DNA of 64,000 nucleotides from Mucilaginibacter phenanthrenivorans (GTDB taxonomy: Bacteria > Bacteroidota > Bacteroidia > Sphingobacteriales > Sphingobacteriaceae), in assembly GCF_024721155.1 (NCBI RefSeq), contig NZ_JAHVAP010000001.1:124001-188000 (forward strand), given 5' to 3'. Of this stretch, positions 36,701 through 44,816 are shown in pieces; position 1 is the first letter of the stretch, and the number at the start of each line of letters is the position of its first letter. The position numbers and the translations under genes were made by a program. The notes beneath the pieces are model-generated. The model did not search any database, had not been told where the DNA came from, and saw only the letters and a list, made by a program, of their open reading frames with translations.

Positions 36701-39700
36701 AGCTCATCCATAGCTTAGCCATGGCATACTCCATTATGAATATGGCCGGTTGGGTATAGAATGTGTTTTTTATAGTTTCCGCTGATGTCTGGTCAATCGT
36801 CTTAGGATAGATCACATCGAAGATCTGTGCGTGGGGTGTATCTTTTAAAAGATCGATGCATTCATTAACAGCGGCTTCAAATACCGGTTCATTATCATAA
36901 AGCTCGCGGCCCATGTTCACATATTGCGAACCCTGGCCCGGGAACATAAACACAATTTCAGAAGCTTTTGATGTGAGATTTTTTGACGACGACGTTTCAA
37001 TCGGCGCATTTAGTTTCGCCGATAGCATCTCGTTATCTTCTGCAATTACAAACCTGCGATGATTAAACTCAGTCCTGGTTTTTTGCAGGGTTGAGGCAAT
37101 ATCAGCAACGCTAATATCCTTATTATCATCAACAAAATCCGCAAGCTTTTTGGCGTAATTACCAACACTTGTTTCGGTTTTTGCCGACCATGTGATTAAA
37201 CTTAAAGGCTTAGGCATACTGGCTTGCATAGGAACACTTATGTGCTCCTCTAAAATAATATGCACGTTGGTGCCGCCAACCCCAAAAGAACTAACACCCG
37301 CTCTTCTTTTTTCTGTCGATTCCCAATTTTTCAACGTTGAATTAACGTAGAACGGGCTTTCGGTCAAATTAATGTTTGGATTGCTATGTTGATAAAATAG
37401 CGATGGAGGGATCTGCCGGTGCTTTAAGGCTAACGCGGTTTTTATCAAACCGGCTACTCCTGATGCCGCGGTAGTATGTCCTATATTACTTTTTACTGAG
37501 CCTATGGCACAATATTGTTTTTGCGCCTGTTCACCGAATGCCAGGTTAAGGCCCTCTATTTCTATCGGATCACCCAATGGAGTTGCCGTGCCGTGTGCCT
37601 CAATGTAGCTGATCGTAGCCGGATCAATGTCAGCGTCATTTATCGCCATAGCGATAGCGCCAGCTTGTCCCTGTGCACTCGGGCCGCCAAAGCTTCCCTT
37701 GTCAGCGCCATCATTGTTTATGCCGATCCCTTTTATTACGGCGTAAATTGTGTCGCCGTCACGTTCTGCATCTTCTAAACTTTTTAAAAGTACCACACCT
37801 GCGCCATCGCTAAACACGGTGCCTGTAGCTTCGGCATCAAACGGGCGGCAATGGCCATCCTTACTCATGATGGAGCCTTCCTCGTAAAAATGCCCGCTTT
37901 TTATAGGCGATGTAATAGATACTGCACCCGCAAGGGCTATATCACATTGCCCGCTCCTGATGCTGCTTACCGCCTGTGCAATTGCCAACGATGAGGTTGA
38001 GCATGCAGAATGCACAGCTACAGCCGGTCCCTTCATATCTAACTGGTAAGCTGTGCGGGTTGCTATGTAATCTTTTTCATTTAGTGTGCGAACGTTAAAA
38101 TGACCATACTGGTCAACCTTAGCAGGGTGACTAAGTACATTATGTGTATAGTAAGTATTGTAACCCGTGCCTGCAAATACGCCTACCTGGCCGTTATATT
38201 TTTGTGGCAGATAGCCGGTGCCTTCCAGCGCTTCCCAGGCAATCTCTAAAAAGATGCGTTGTTGTGGATCCATCAATTCAGCCGAACGCGGGTTGAAGCC
38301 AAAGAATGCGGCATCAAATTCATCTGCACCATCAAGTACACCTCTTGCCTTAACGTAAGCAGGGTCGTTCTTTATAGCCGCCGGTATCGATGCATCAAGT
38401 TCGGTGGCTGTAAAGAAACTGGTTCCCTCGCGACCTTCAATAAGCATGTTCCAAAATTCATCAACGTTTTTGGCTCCGGGGAAGCGGCCCGCCATGCCTA
38501 TTACAGCAATGTCGCTGTTGGCTTTTTTGTCTGTATTCTTTTTGAATGTGAATGCCGATGTTTTATTTGCCCCGGTAATAAAGTTTACCATGCCGCTAAC
38601 CGTAGGATATTGATATAGTTTGGTAATGGGTACCTGGTAATTAAACTGTTGCTTTAACATCGCCACCGTTTTCAGGGCCAGCAATGAGTTGCCGCCAAGC
38701 AGGAAGAAATTATCATCAATGCCGATCTTATCCAGCAGCAGTAATTCCATCCAAATAGCGGTGATGTTTTTTTCGATAGGAGTAGAGGGCGCCTTGTATA
38801 ATGTGCTGAGCTCCGGCCTTTTCAGGTCTGGCTTTGGTAAATTCTTCCTGTCCACCTTCCCGCTGGTAGTTTTAGGCAGCTCGCTCAGCCAAACGTAGGC
38901 TGATGGGTGCATAAAATCAGGCAACGCCTGTTCAATGCTTTTGCGCACATAGTCGGTGTCTGGTTTATTGGTAGCGGACACCATATAGGCCACCAGTCGT
39001 TTTTGACCGATAACATCTTCACGGGCAACAACTATGGCCTGTTGAATATCATTCAATTGGTTGATCAGTACTTCTATCTCACCCAGTTCAACCCGGTTAC
39101 CCCGGATTTTAACCTGCGTATCCCTGCGGCCTAAATAATCTATATTCCCGTCTGGCATATATTTAGCCAGATCGCCGGTGCGGTAAATTCGGGTTGTTTT
39201 ATCTGTCGATTCATTCCAGTTTATGAACTTTTCGGCGGTCATCTCCGGGCGGTTCAGGTAACCATCGGCTAATGCCAGGCCACTTACACAAAGTTCACCG
39301 GTTTCACCGTAGGGAACCTGTTTCAGTTCTTCATCTAAAATAAGGATCTCGGTATTGTCTATCGGAATGCCGATTGAGGGTAGTGGCGGCCATAACGAGG
39401 GATCGCCATCTAACTTTAACTGTGTTACTACGTGCGTTTCAGTTGGGCCGTATTGGTTAAACAAAACACAATCCGGCAAAGCAGAAAAGAAGCGAACTAT
39501 TTGCGGCGTGATCTTTAATTGCTCACCGGCTGTCATCACCTCCTTTAAACATGCGGGAAAATATTTCTCCGCATCAGCGGCTTCTGTTAAATACTGGAGA
39601 ACAACGAACGGTAAAAAGATGCGGTTAACGTTGTATTGCTCAATGTAGCGTAACAGTTGATAAGGATCAACACGGAGGTCATTATCAACCAAAACTAACG

Positions 39701-40352
39701 TGCCACCGGTTGTTAATGTAGAGAAGATCTCCTGGAATGAAACATCAAAACTTAACGGTGCAAATTGTAATGTGTTTATACCTGTTTTTGAGATCGAATT
39801 TTTTTGTTGCCATGAAAGCAAATTTGCCAAAGCAGTGTGTCCCATCGAAACTCCCTTCGGGGTCCCGGTGGAACCAGATGTATATAAAACAAAACATGCC
39901 GACTTGCTTTCGGGGATAGCCTGATCGGCAATTTCGTATTCGTTATCGGATGTTAGTACAGTAATACCCAGCGGCTCAAATAAATGTTTTTGAGCAGATA
40001 CTGATAAACAAAGATCGATTTTGGAGTCATTTACTATTTGTTGGAGGCGATCCAGCGGGTATTCGGGATCAAGCGGTAAATATGCCTTGCCCGACTTTAA
40101 TATTGCTAACACACTGATTACAGTTTCTATAGCCCGATGAGTGCTTACTCCCGCATTTAGTGAATTGGGAGAGTGCTTTATGATCGCAGCGGCCAGGCTA
40201 TCGGCTTTTTGGCCCAGCTGGCTGTAGGTTAAAGTTTGATCGCCAAAAATAACGGCAACTGAATCAGGAGTTTTATTTTTTTGCAGCTCAAACAGTTGAT
40301 GGATCAGCAATTTGTTCATATCTTCTTTTTGTGCTTCGGCCAGGTTGCTCAT
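33768..40352 (-). CDS. Hybrid NRPS-PKS with aminotransferase: A-PCP-KS-AT-ACP-AMT
   Basis: This 2194-residue protein has adenylation (about 1-510, YTSGSTGTPKG near 157), carrier (LLGGNSL, Ser556), ketosynthase (about 614-1040; Cys784 in HSACSTSS, His920, His959), acyltransferase (about 1132-1430; GHSIGE with Ser1229 and HAFH at 1325-1328, the malonyl-type motif), carrier (IGFDSL, Ser1553), a Pro/Gln-rich linker, and a class III PLP aminotransferase (about 1740-2150; Lys1980 in GTYGKVIGGG). There is no ketoreductase. The logic is: load amino acid, extend by malonate, transaminate the beta-keto group to a beta-amine, as in iturin/mycosubtilin-type enzymes. The A-domain pocket reads D-V-Q-L-M-A-Q-V-V, which I cannot assign. 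The C-terminal tail PGARLGRDKDGNPGWF is usual for such modules. It is the first gene of its run, six bases before the NRPS. Confidence 0.95.
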   Translation of the reverse strand: MSNLAEAQKEDMNKLLIHQLFELQKNKTPDSVAVIFGDQTLTYSQLGQKADSLAAAIIKHSPNSLNAGVSTHRAIETVISVLAILKSGKAYLPLDPEYPLDRLQQIVNDSKIDLCLSVSAQKHLFEPLGITVLTSDNEYEIADQAIPESKSACFVLYTSGSTGTPKGVSMGHTALANLLSWQQKNSISKTGINTLQFAPLSFDVSFQEIFSTLTTGGTLVLVDNDLRVDPYQLLRYIEQYNVNRIFLPFVVLQYLTEAADAEKYFPACLKEVMTAGEQLKITPQIVRFFSALPDCVLFNQYGPTETHVVTQLKLDGDPSLWPPLPSIGIPIDNTEILILDEELKQVPYGETGELCVSGLALADGYLNRPEMTAEKFINWNESTDKTTRIYRTGDLAKYMPDGNIDYLGRRDTQVKIRGNRVELGEIEVLINQLNDIQQAIVVAREDVIGQKRLVAYMVSATNKPDTDYVRKSIEQALPDFMHPSAYVWLSELPKTTSGKVDRKNLPKPDLKRPELSTLYKAPSTPIEKNITAIWMELLLLDKIGIDDNFFLLGGNSLLALKTVAMLKQQFNYQVPITKLYQYPTVSGMVNFITGANKTSAFTFKKNTDKKANSDIAVIGMAGRFPGAKNVDEFWNMLIEGREGTSFFTATELDASIPAAIKNDPAYVKARGVLDGADEFDAAFFGFNPRSAELMDPQQRIFLEIAWEALEGTGYLPQKYNGQVGVFAGTGYNTYYTHNVLSHPAKVDQYGHFNVRTLNEKDYIATRTAYQLDMKGPAVAVHSACSTSSLAIAQAVSSIRSGQCDIALAGAVSITSPIKSGHFYEEGSIMSKDGHCRPFDAEATGTVFSDGAGVVLLKSLEDAERDGDTIYAVIKGIGINNDGADKGSFGGPSAQGQAGAIAMAINDADIDPATISYIEAHGTATPLGDPIEIEGLNLAFGEQAQKQYCAIGSVKSNIGHTTAASGVAGLIKTALALKHRQIPPSLFYQHSNPNINLTESPFYVNSTLKNWESTEKRRAGVSSFGVGGTNVHIILEEHISVPMQASMPKPLSLITWSAKTETSVGNYAKKLADFVDDNKDISVADIASTLQKTRTEFNHRRFVIAEDNEMLSAKLNAPIETSSSKNLTSKASEIVFMFPGQGSQYVNMGRELYDNEPVFEAAVNECIDLLKDTPHAQIFDVIYPKTIDQTSAETIKNTFYTQPAIFIMEYAMAKLWMSWGIEPAILTGHSIGEFVAGHLAGIFSLKDALLLISTRAKMVSEVAKGSMLSVRIDAETLATILPANLSIAVINSNKLSVVAGPDELVAAFSEELAQKSIPSMLLQTSHAFHSAMMDDIVAPFEAVVKSVKLYPPVKPIVSTVTGTWMSEAEATNPHYWANHLRSTVRFANAVDTLQEEDGRILLEVGPGNVLATLARQQVTVKTTPIMAGFEKNATLTEYYSVLRALGQLWLNGTEPDWKAFYHDQQRLKVNLPAYAFDNKRYWLEAALPVSATTTETEQTEQTTPIQQEQTHLQQSLMRKELLTGKLKELFEDASGIEIDGASTDMNFIEIGFDSLLLTQIATNLKKEFNVPITFRKLFEEYNTIDLLAAHLDANLPAGAFQPQSAPVVNNNQPVYANTAPSPAPVAANPALDMIQQQIQMLASQLAMMQNGNAPQAPASVTPVVVAPAAKNGIVYDLTPEEQVEVKKPFGATARIEKQVQGLSEKQQTFLANLTKRYNAKTGSSKAYTQEHREHMADPRVVSGFRPLTKEVVYPLVVNRSKGSHVWDIDGNEYIDALNGFGSNFLGYQVDVLKKAVLEQVENGYEIGPQHVLAGDVCKLITELTNFDRAALCNTGSEAVLGAMRIARTVTGRSLMVAFSGSYHGINDEVIVRGTKKLKTIPAAPGIMPEVVQNMLILDYGTEESLKIIAERAHELAAVLVEPVQSRRPEFQPVDFLKKVREITKQSGTCLIFDEVISGFRMHPGGAQAMFGIKADLGTYGKVIGGGMPIGAIAGVKHFMDALDGGFWQYGDNSQPEAGVTYFAGTFVRHPLALTAGKASLQYMKDQGPALQEGLNKLTAYLAGELNAICEKTGIPLYSPSFGSLWKIKFKDELPYGELLFTLMREKGIHIWDLFPCFLTASHTKEEVDKIITAFRESVDELIESGFFPSKPAAKEEFNPFMEAPFPGARLGRDKDGNPGWFISDANNPGKYLQVK

Positions 40353-40636
40353 AAGCTATTTTTTTTGAGTAAAATCAACGGTAACACGCTTAGCATTAAA
40401 ATGCTTTGCATTAAAGCATAATTGTTCAATTTAAACTTAAATAGTTGTTTAGTAAAGTAAATTTGTAAAAATAGGGGTAAAAAGTGTTCTTGAAAACAAT
40501 TATGCATTTTATACGTCTGCTTTTTCATTTTGGTTATAGCCGTAAGGAATATTAAAATCCTGGTTGCTACGTTATTGCTAAACATTTTAATAAGATTGGC
40601 GTTAGTAAGCCTTAGCCTCCTAATAAATGTTTTCAA

Positions 40637-40644
40637 TATCTTTG
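40637..40644 (+). promoter_or_regulatory. Bacteroidota -7 element before the TPR gene
   Basis: TATCTTTG matches TAnnTTTG and lies seven bases before ATG 40651, with a weak TTAG at 40612-40615 as a -33 element (21-nt spacer). If used, the transcript would start at or next to ATG 40651, and the upstream ATG 40627 would not be transcribed. Confidence 0.45.
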
Positions 40645-40650
40645 CGTTCA

Positions 40651-42132
40651 ATGACTAAAAAGTACCCGCTTATCTTCCTGCTTCTTTTGTTCTCCGGTTT
40701 AACTGCAAAGGCCAATTTTGTTTTTGACGCGAATTGTGTGGAAGCCTACAAAGCCATTTTAAGCTTTCGGATGAACGAAGCCACGCAACTCATCAACAAG
40801 GAAAAACAGCTGAACCCTCAAAACGGCATCACCATTTTACTGGAGAATTACATTGATTACTTTAGCCTGCTGGCTTCCGAAAATAAAAACGATTACGAAC
40901 GGCTTAAGGATCGTAAGTCCACCCGCCTGTCTGCTTTGGAGGATAATGATCAGAATTCGCCTTATTACTTGTTTTCGCAGGCGGAGATCTGTTTGCAATG
41001 GTCGTTCTTAAAGGCAAAATTTGGCGATTACTTTACTTCGGGCACCGACGCAAAAAAAGCGAATGGTTTTTTAAAAGACAATGAAAAAAAGTTCCCGGGC
41101 TTTTTGCCGAACCAAAAAAGCCTGGCGCTGGTAAATATCATTTTCGGTTCTATCCCGGCAAATTTCAGAGGCATGGCCCGGTTGTTCGGTATGAGCGGAA
41201 ATGCCCAACTGGGTATTACCCAACTTGAAAACCTCAGGGCGCAACTGCCCAAATCACCATACAGCTTTTATGATGGTGAAGTGATCTGGTTTTTATGTAT
41301 TACAGATATCAACGTACTCCATGGCAAAAATAGCTACAACAAGTTAATGGGCTACCTCGCAGGAATGGATAACAACAGCATGTTGAAATCTTATTTGCAA
41401 GGCTATGTATCATCAAAAACCGCACATAACGATGAAACTATAAAATATCTGGAGGCTGCGCCAAAATCAAACCAGTACCTGCTTGTTCCGGCAATTGACT
41501 ATATGCTTGGCATTGCCAGGCTCAATCGCATGGATGGAGATACGCCCGCGCCATTAACCCGGTATGTAAACGAGTACAAAGGCACCAGCTTTATAAAGGA
41601 CGCGTATTTAAAGATCGCTTATTACTACCTGCTTCAAAATGATACCGAAAGATATAACAACTATTTAAAACTAGTGCGAACCAAGGGATATACCCTTGAT
41701 GCTAAGGACAGGATTGCTTTGCGCGAGGCTAACGAACCCAAACAGGATATTGACCTGCTGAGGGCCCGCTTTTATTTTGATGGCGGCTACTACAGTAAAG
41801 CAATGGCGCAAATTGCCAATAAAGATGTAAATAGCCTTAAATTACCACGGGACAAAATTGATTATTATTATCGTTTAGGCAGGATCAACGATAAAATTGA
41901 GAAGAATTACGAAGCTGTATTAAATTATCAAAAAGCAATTGCCCTTGGCAGGGAAACCAGCTACTACTACGCTGCCAATGCCGCTTTGCTTATCGGTAAT
42001 ATCTACGAGGAAATTAAAGATTATAAAAAGGCTGCGGAATATTATAACCAGGCAATCGGTATGAAAAACCATGATTACCAGACGGATATCGATAACGACG
42101 CCAAGGCTGGTTTAAAAAGGATCGGTCAGTAG
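40651..42132 (+). CDS. Exported tetratricopeptide-repeat protein
   Basis: From ATG 40651 the product has 493 residues with a clear signal peptide (MTKKYPLIFLLLLFSGLTAKA). The mature chain is all helical with TPR-like pairs, clearest at the C-terminus: YYRLGRINDKIEKNYEAVLNYQKAIAL and LLIGNIYEEIKDYKKAAEYYNQAIGM. I chose 40651 because a -7 promoter element lies between it and an upstream ATG at 40627. It is convergent with the fatty-acid-like operon (stop 42132, overlapping the acyltransferase stop by seven bases) and divergent from the hybrid synthetase. Role unknown; probably a periplasmic scaffold. Confidence 0.8.
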   Translation: MTKKYPLIFLLLLFSGLTAKANFVFDANCVEAYKAILSFRMNEATQLINKEKQLNPQNGITILLENYIDYFSLLASENKNDYERLKDRKSTRLSALEDNDQNSPYYLFSQAEICLQWSFLKAKFGDYFTSGTDAKKANGFLKDNEKKFPGFLPNQKSLALVNIIFGSIPANFRGMARLFGMSGNAQLGITQLENLRAQLPKSPYSFYDGEVIWFLCITDINVLHGKNSYNKLMGYLAGMDNNSMLKSYLQGYVSSKTAHNDETIKYLEAAPKSNQYLLVPAIDYMLGIARLNRMDGDTPAPLTRYVNEYKGTSFIKDAYLKIAYYYLLQNDTERYNNYLKLVRTKGYTLDAKDRIALREANEPKQDIDLLRARFYFDGGYYSKAMAQIANKDVNSLKLPRDKIDYYYRLGRINDKIEKNYEAVLNYQKAIALGRETSYYYAANAALLIGNIYEEIKDYKKAAEYYNQAIGMKNHDYQTDIDNDAKAGLKRIGQ

Positions 42133-42791
42133 GTCAGGTTGCCCGGCTCGCGTGTAAAGCGAACCAGCTTTTTCATACTTTGAAAGTGATGGAGGTTCAC
42201 GTTTTCCTTTAATGTTTCAAAATCGAAATCGTGATTTGTGCCGCAGTCCAACACGTTAAAATAAGCTGAGGGCTTAAGGCTTTCAAAGTATTCGGTGAGG
42301 TTGCTGCTCCAGATCAGTTGGCAATCGCCGTTGATCCTGTTTACAATTTCCCTGATCCCATCTTTAAAATCAATGTGCCTGATGTGCTGCGACTCGAGTT
42401 CGGCCTGTGGGTAAAAAAGTAGAATATTTCCAGGAGTATTCATTAGTTCTGCCGCGTATACCAGGCTTTCCTTTATCGACCATCTTCCCGGCTCGACAGA
42501 AAACGATCCGAAGTATTTTAGCCATGGCTTTTTCTCCATCTGCTTTTTAACCGACATGGCGTACAAGCCTTTGATTTTTTGTTGCTTATCGATCATTTTA
42601 AAGATCAGGTAATATGCAAAAAAGCCATCCAAAAATCCAAAATGGTTGCACATCAGGATATAGGAATGGTCAGGTTTTATATCGATGGGATGGATAACCA
42701 TTTTATTAAAGCGCTTCCGCACAAACCACACCAGGATTGATGAACCCCATTTGACCAGGAAAAAAGGAAGCGGCTTCGCCTTTATTATCAT
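42126..42791 (-). CDS. PlsC-like acyltransferase
   Basis: The 221-residue protein has the acyltransferase motif LMCNHFGFLDGFFAYYL (H-x4-D) near residue 52 and a later FYPQAELES segment in place of the usual FPEGTRS motif. It probably esterifies an acyl chain made by the operon to a lipid acceptor. It is the last gene of the eight-gene operon, overlapping the hydrolase gene by four bases (ATGA). Confidence 0.75.
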   Translation of the reverse strand: MIIKAKPLPFFLVKWGSSILVWFVRKRFNKMVIHPIDIKPDHSYILMCNHFGFLDGFFAYYLIFKMIDKQQKIKGLYAMSVKKQMEKKPWLKYFGSFSVEPGRWSIKESLVYAAELMNTPGNILLFYPQAELESQHIRHIDFKDGIREIVNRINGDCQLIWSSNLTEYFESLKPSAYFNVLDCGTNHDFDFETLKENVNLHHFQSMKKLVRFTREPGNLTY

Positions 42792-43609
42792 AACAGCAGA
42801 TCGGTTAACGTATTGACAAAACTCTTTTTGATCATCTCATGGCCCTCGTCCAAAACAACAACCGTGGCGTTGTTCAATTTTGCGATGAAATCCTTGCCGA
42901 TACCCGGCGGAAATGCCCTGTCGCGTTTGCCAAATATAAAGATGCTTTTTATATTTTGCTCATTAAGCGCCTGCGTCAGGCGCCGTTCATCAGTTTCAAA
43001 GGCGCGCAGGTAGGTAAAACAGGCGTAAAAGTTAAACCGGAGATCAGCCGTGCCTATTTCCCCATAGAGGATCTTATATGCTTCATTATCAATCACCCTG
43101 AGGCGTTTAAATAGCTTAAGCATCCTTATTAGAGTGGTTTCGCTTAAAACCATTTTCTCCATTATTTTATTACCGGTTTTACTTTTACTGAAGAAGGTGA
43201 TTAACCTCCCCGGATTTAATGATGATGGTGCGGCAATAATTAACTCATCAATCATTGTTGGAAGCTCTTCGGCAACAACTGTGGCATAGTGCGTCCCCAT
43301 GGAATAGCCGATAACAGAAAAGCGTTTGATGCCCTGGTCTTCGCAAAAACCAAGAATAAGATCGGCAAGTTGTTTTTTGGTAATCCCCTTTTTTACGGTG
43401 GTCAGCGTTTGATCCTTTAGTTTCGTTTCCTTATGGAAGAAAAGGTCGAAGCCAATAAAAGTGTATTTTTCGCCTAAATTAGTTTCTAAGATCTTGAACT
43501 GTTTTCCGTGCATTCCATAGCCGTGAAAACTCAGCATTATCTGCGGGCCACTACCAAATTTATAGTAGTGCAGTTTAACCAAATTATTTTCAAAGTAATG
43601 GTCTGTCAT
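42788..43609 (-). CDS. Alpha/beta-hydrolase
   Basis: The 273-residue protein has the alpha/beta-hydrolase oxyanion region MLSFHGYGMHGKQF, the nucleophile elbow VIGYSMGTHYA with Ser, an Asp in IFGKRDRAF and a His in DEGHEMI. In the context of an ACP-dependent pathway it may act as a discrete thioesterase or hydrolyse the product. Co-transcribed with the acyltransferase gene (4-nt overlap) and six bases after AcpS. Confidence 0.85.
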   Translation of the reverse strand: MTDHYFENNLVKLHYYKFGSGPQIMLSFHGYGMHGKQFKILETNLGEKYTFIGFDLFFHKETKLKDQTLTTVKKGITKKQLADLILGFCEDQGIKRFSVIGYSMGTHYATVVAEELPTMIDELIIAAPSSLNPGRLITFFSKSKTGNKIMEKMVLSETTLIRMLKLFKRLRVIDNEAYKILYGEIGTADLRFNFYACFTYLRAFETDERRLTQALNEQNIKSIFIFGKRDRAFPPGIGKDFIAKLNNATVVVLDEGHEMIKKSFVNTLTDLLL

Positions 43610-43615
43610 CAGGTG

Positions 43616-44014
43616 TTACAGATTTTCTATAAAGGCAATTGCCCACGCATAATCGCCGTCGTGCGAGATTGACAGGGCAATATCAAATTTAGCAGAATCG
43701 CGGTGAATAATTACCGTAGGCCTGCCAACTGGCTTATCACGCAGGATCTCGATCTTTTTGGGGCCGAGGGCTGATGGATCAATTTGTTTTACGGCCTTGT
43801 ATACAGCTTCCTTAGCTGCCCACGTGGATGCGTAACGGAGTAACGGATTTTCAAATTGATCGCAATAGGCAATCTCATTTGCTGTGTAGACTTTATTTTT
43901 GAACGACTCGGTAAATGATTTTTCGAAATCAGGAATGAACACAATATCGTTGCCTGCCGAAAATTTTTGTGCCGGGATCAGTTCATCCAATGTTTTTTTA
44001 ATTGCTTTCTCCAT
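43616..44014 (-). CDS. Holo-ACP synthase (AcpS-type phosphopantetheinyl transferase)
   Basis: The real start is ATG 44014 (132 residues), 17 bases inside the end of the FabI-like gene; the frame upstream is only antisense-free overlap. Motifs: AGNDIVFIPDFEKSFTESF, YTANEIAYCDQF, and STWAAKEAVYKAVKQ (Mg/CoA site), ending LSISHDGDYAWAIAFI. It installs the phosphopantetheine arm on the ACP encoded four genes upstream. Presence of its own transferase suggests the pathway is self-contained. Confidence 0.85.
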   Translation of the reverse strand: MEKAIKKTLDELIPAQKFSAGNDIVFIPDFEKSFTESFKNKVYTANEIAYCDQFENPLLRYASTWAAKEAVYKAVKQIDPSALGPKKIEILRDKPVGRPTVIIHRDSAKFDIALSISHDGDYAWAIAFIENL

Positions 44015-44816
44015 CCACACCAAGCCCCATAATATTAAAACCGCCGTCAACAAAATGGATATTACCGGAAACTCTTTTTGAAAGATCAGAGAAGTAATAC
44101 AAGGCGGCATCACCCACATCTCCTGAGTCGATATTACCAAGCGGGGCGGTAAACTTACCCATTTTACGCAGCTTTCGTACGCCAAAGATTCCACCGGAAG
44201 AGGTGGTCATTACCAGGCCCGCCGAAATAGCATTTACGCGTACGCCGGTGCCCCTGAAATGGCTGGCGAGATAGATCATTATATTTTCTAATGCTGCCTT
44301 GCAAATTGCCATTCCGGCATACCCCGGGAATACCCTTTGCGATGCATTATAGGTAAGCGTTAAAATAGATGCATTTTTAGAAAGTAACGGTTGGGCAACC
44401 CGGCAAACCCGTAGTAACGAATAGGCACTGATATTAAATGCATCCATTAAATCATCAAACGGGATATCGATGTAGGAGGGAGCCGGTTCATTGCTGCCCG
44501 GTAGGCTATAGCACATAACCGACTGTGTTCCGAACGCCACGCCGTGCAGCACATAGTCTATCGGGCCGACTTTATCATAAACCATCCGCATAAATGCACT
44601 GATCTCTTCCTCTAATCGCACGTCAACCTCTGCGGATAGCTTGGGATCCATGCCATTTTGTTGCATCAGGTATAAAACCTCATCTTTAGTATCAGCAACA
44701 TAGCTTAGTGCAATTATACAGCCCGAACGATGCAGCTTTACGGCGATATCATAAGCGATGGAGCTTTCGTTCCGTACACCGAATATCACCGCAACTTTAC
44801 CTTTGTTATCTATCAT
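43998..44816 (-). CDS. FabI-like enoyl-ACP reductase (SDR)
   Basis: The 272-residue protein resembles FabI: GKVAVIFGVRNESSIAYDIAVKLHRSG at the nucleotide site and a LTYNASQRVFPGYAGMAICKAALEN block, where Tyr and Lys sit at the FabI Y-x6-K positions. It ends FVDGGFNIMGLG as FabI does. It would reduce the enoyl intermediate of the chain. It overlaps AcpS at its 3' end and follows the KS gene without a gap. Confidence 0.85.
   Translation of the reverse strand: MIDNKGKVAVIFGVRNESSIAYDIAVKLHRSGCIIALSYVADTKDEVLYLMQQNGMDPKLSAEVDVRLEEEISAFMRMVYDKVGPIDYVLHGVAFGTQSVMCYSLPGSNEPAPSYIDIPFDDLMDAFNISAYSLLRVCRVAQPLLSKNASILTLTYNASQRVFPGYAGMAICKAALENIMIYLASHFRGTGVRVNAISAGLVMTTSSGGIFGVRKLRKMGKFTAPLGNIDSGDVGDAALYYFSDLSKRVSGNIHFVDGGFNIMGLGVDGESN

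Noticed and set aside
40349..40651. 100-codon minus-strand frame between the hybrid synthetase and the TPR gene
   Set aside because: Composition is that of translated AT-rich leader DNA (many Leu, Lys, Asn, Ile), it overlaps the start of both neighbours and occupies their promoter region.
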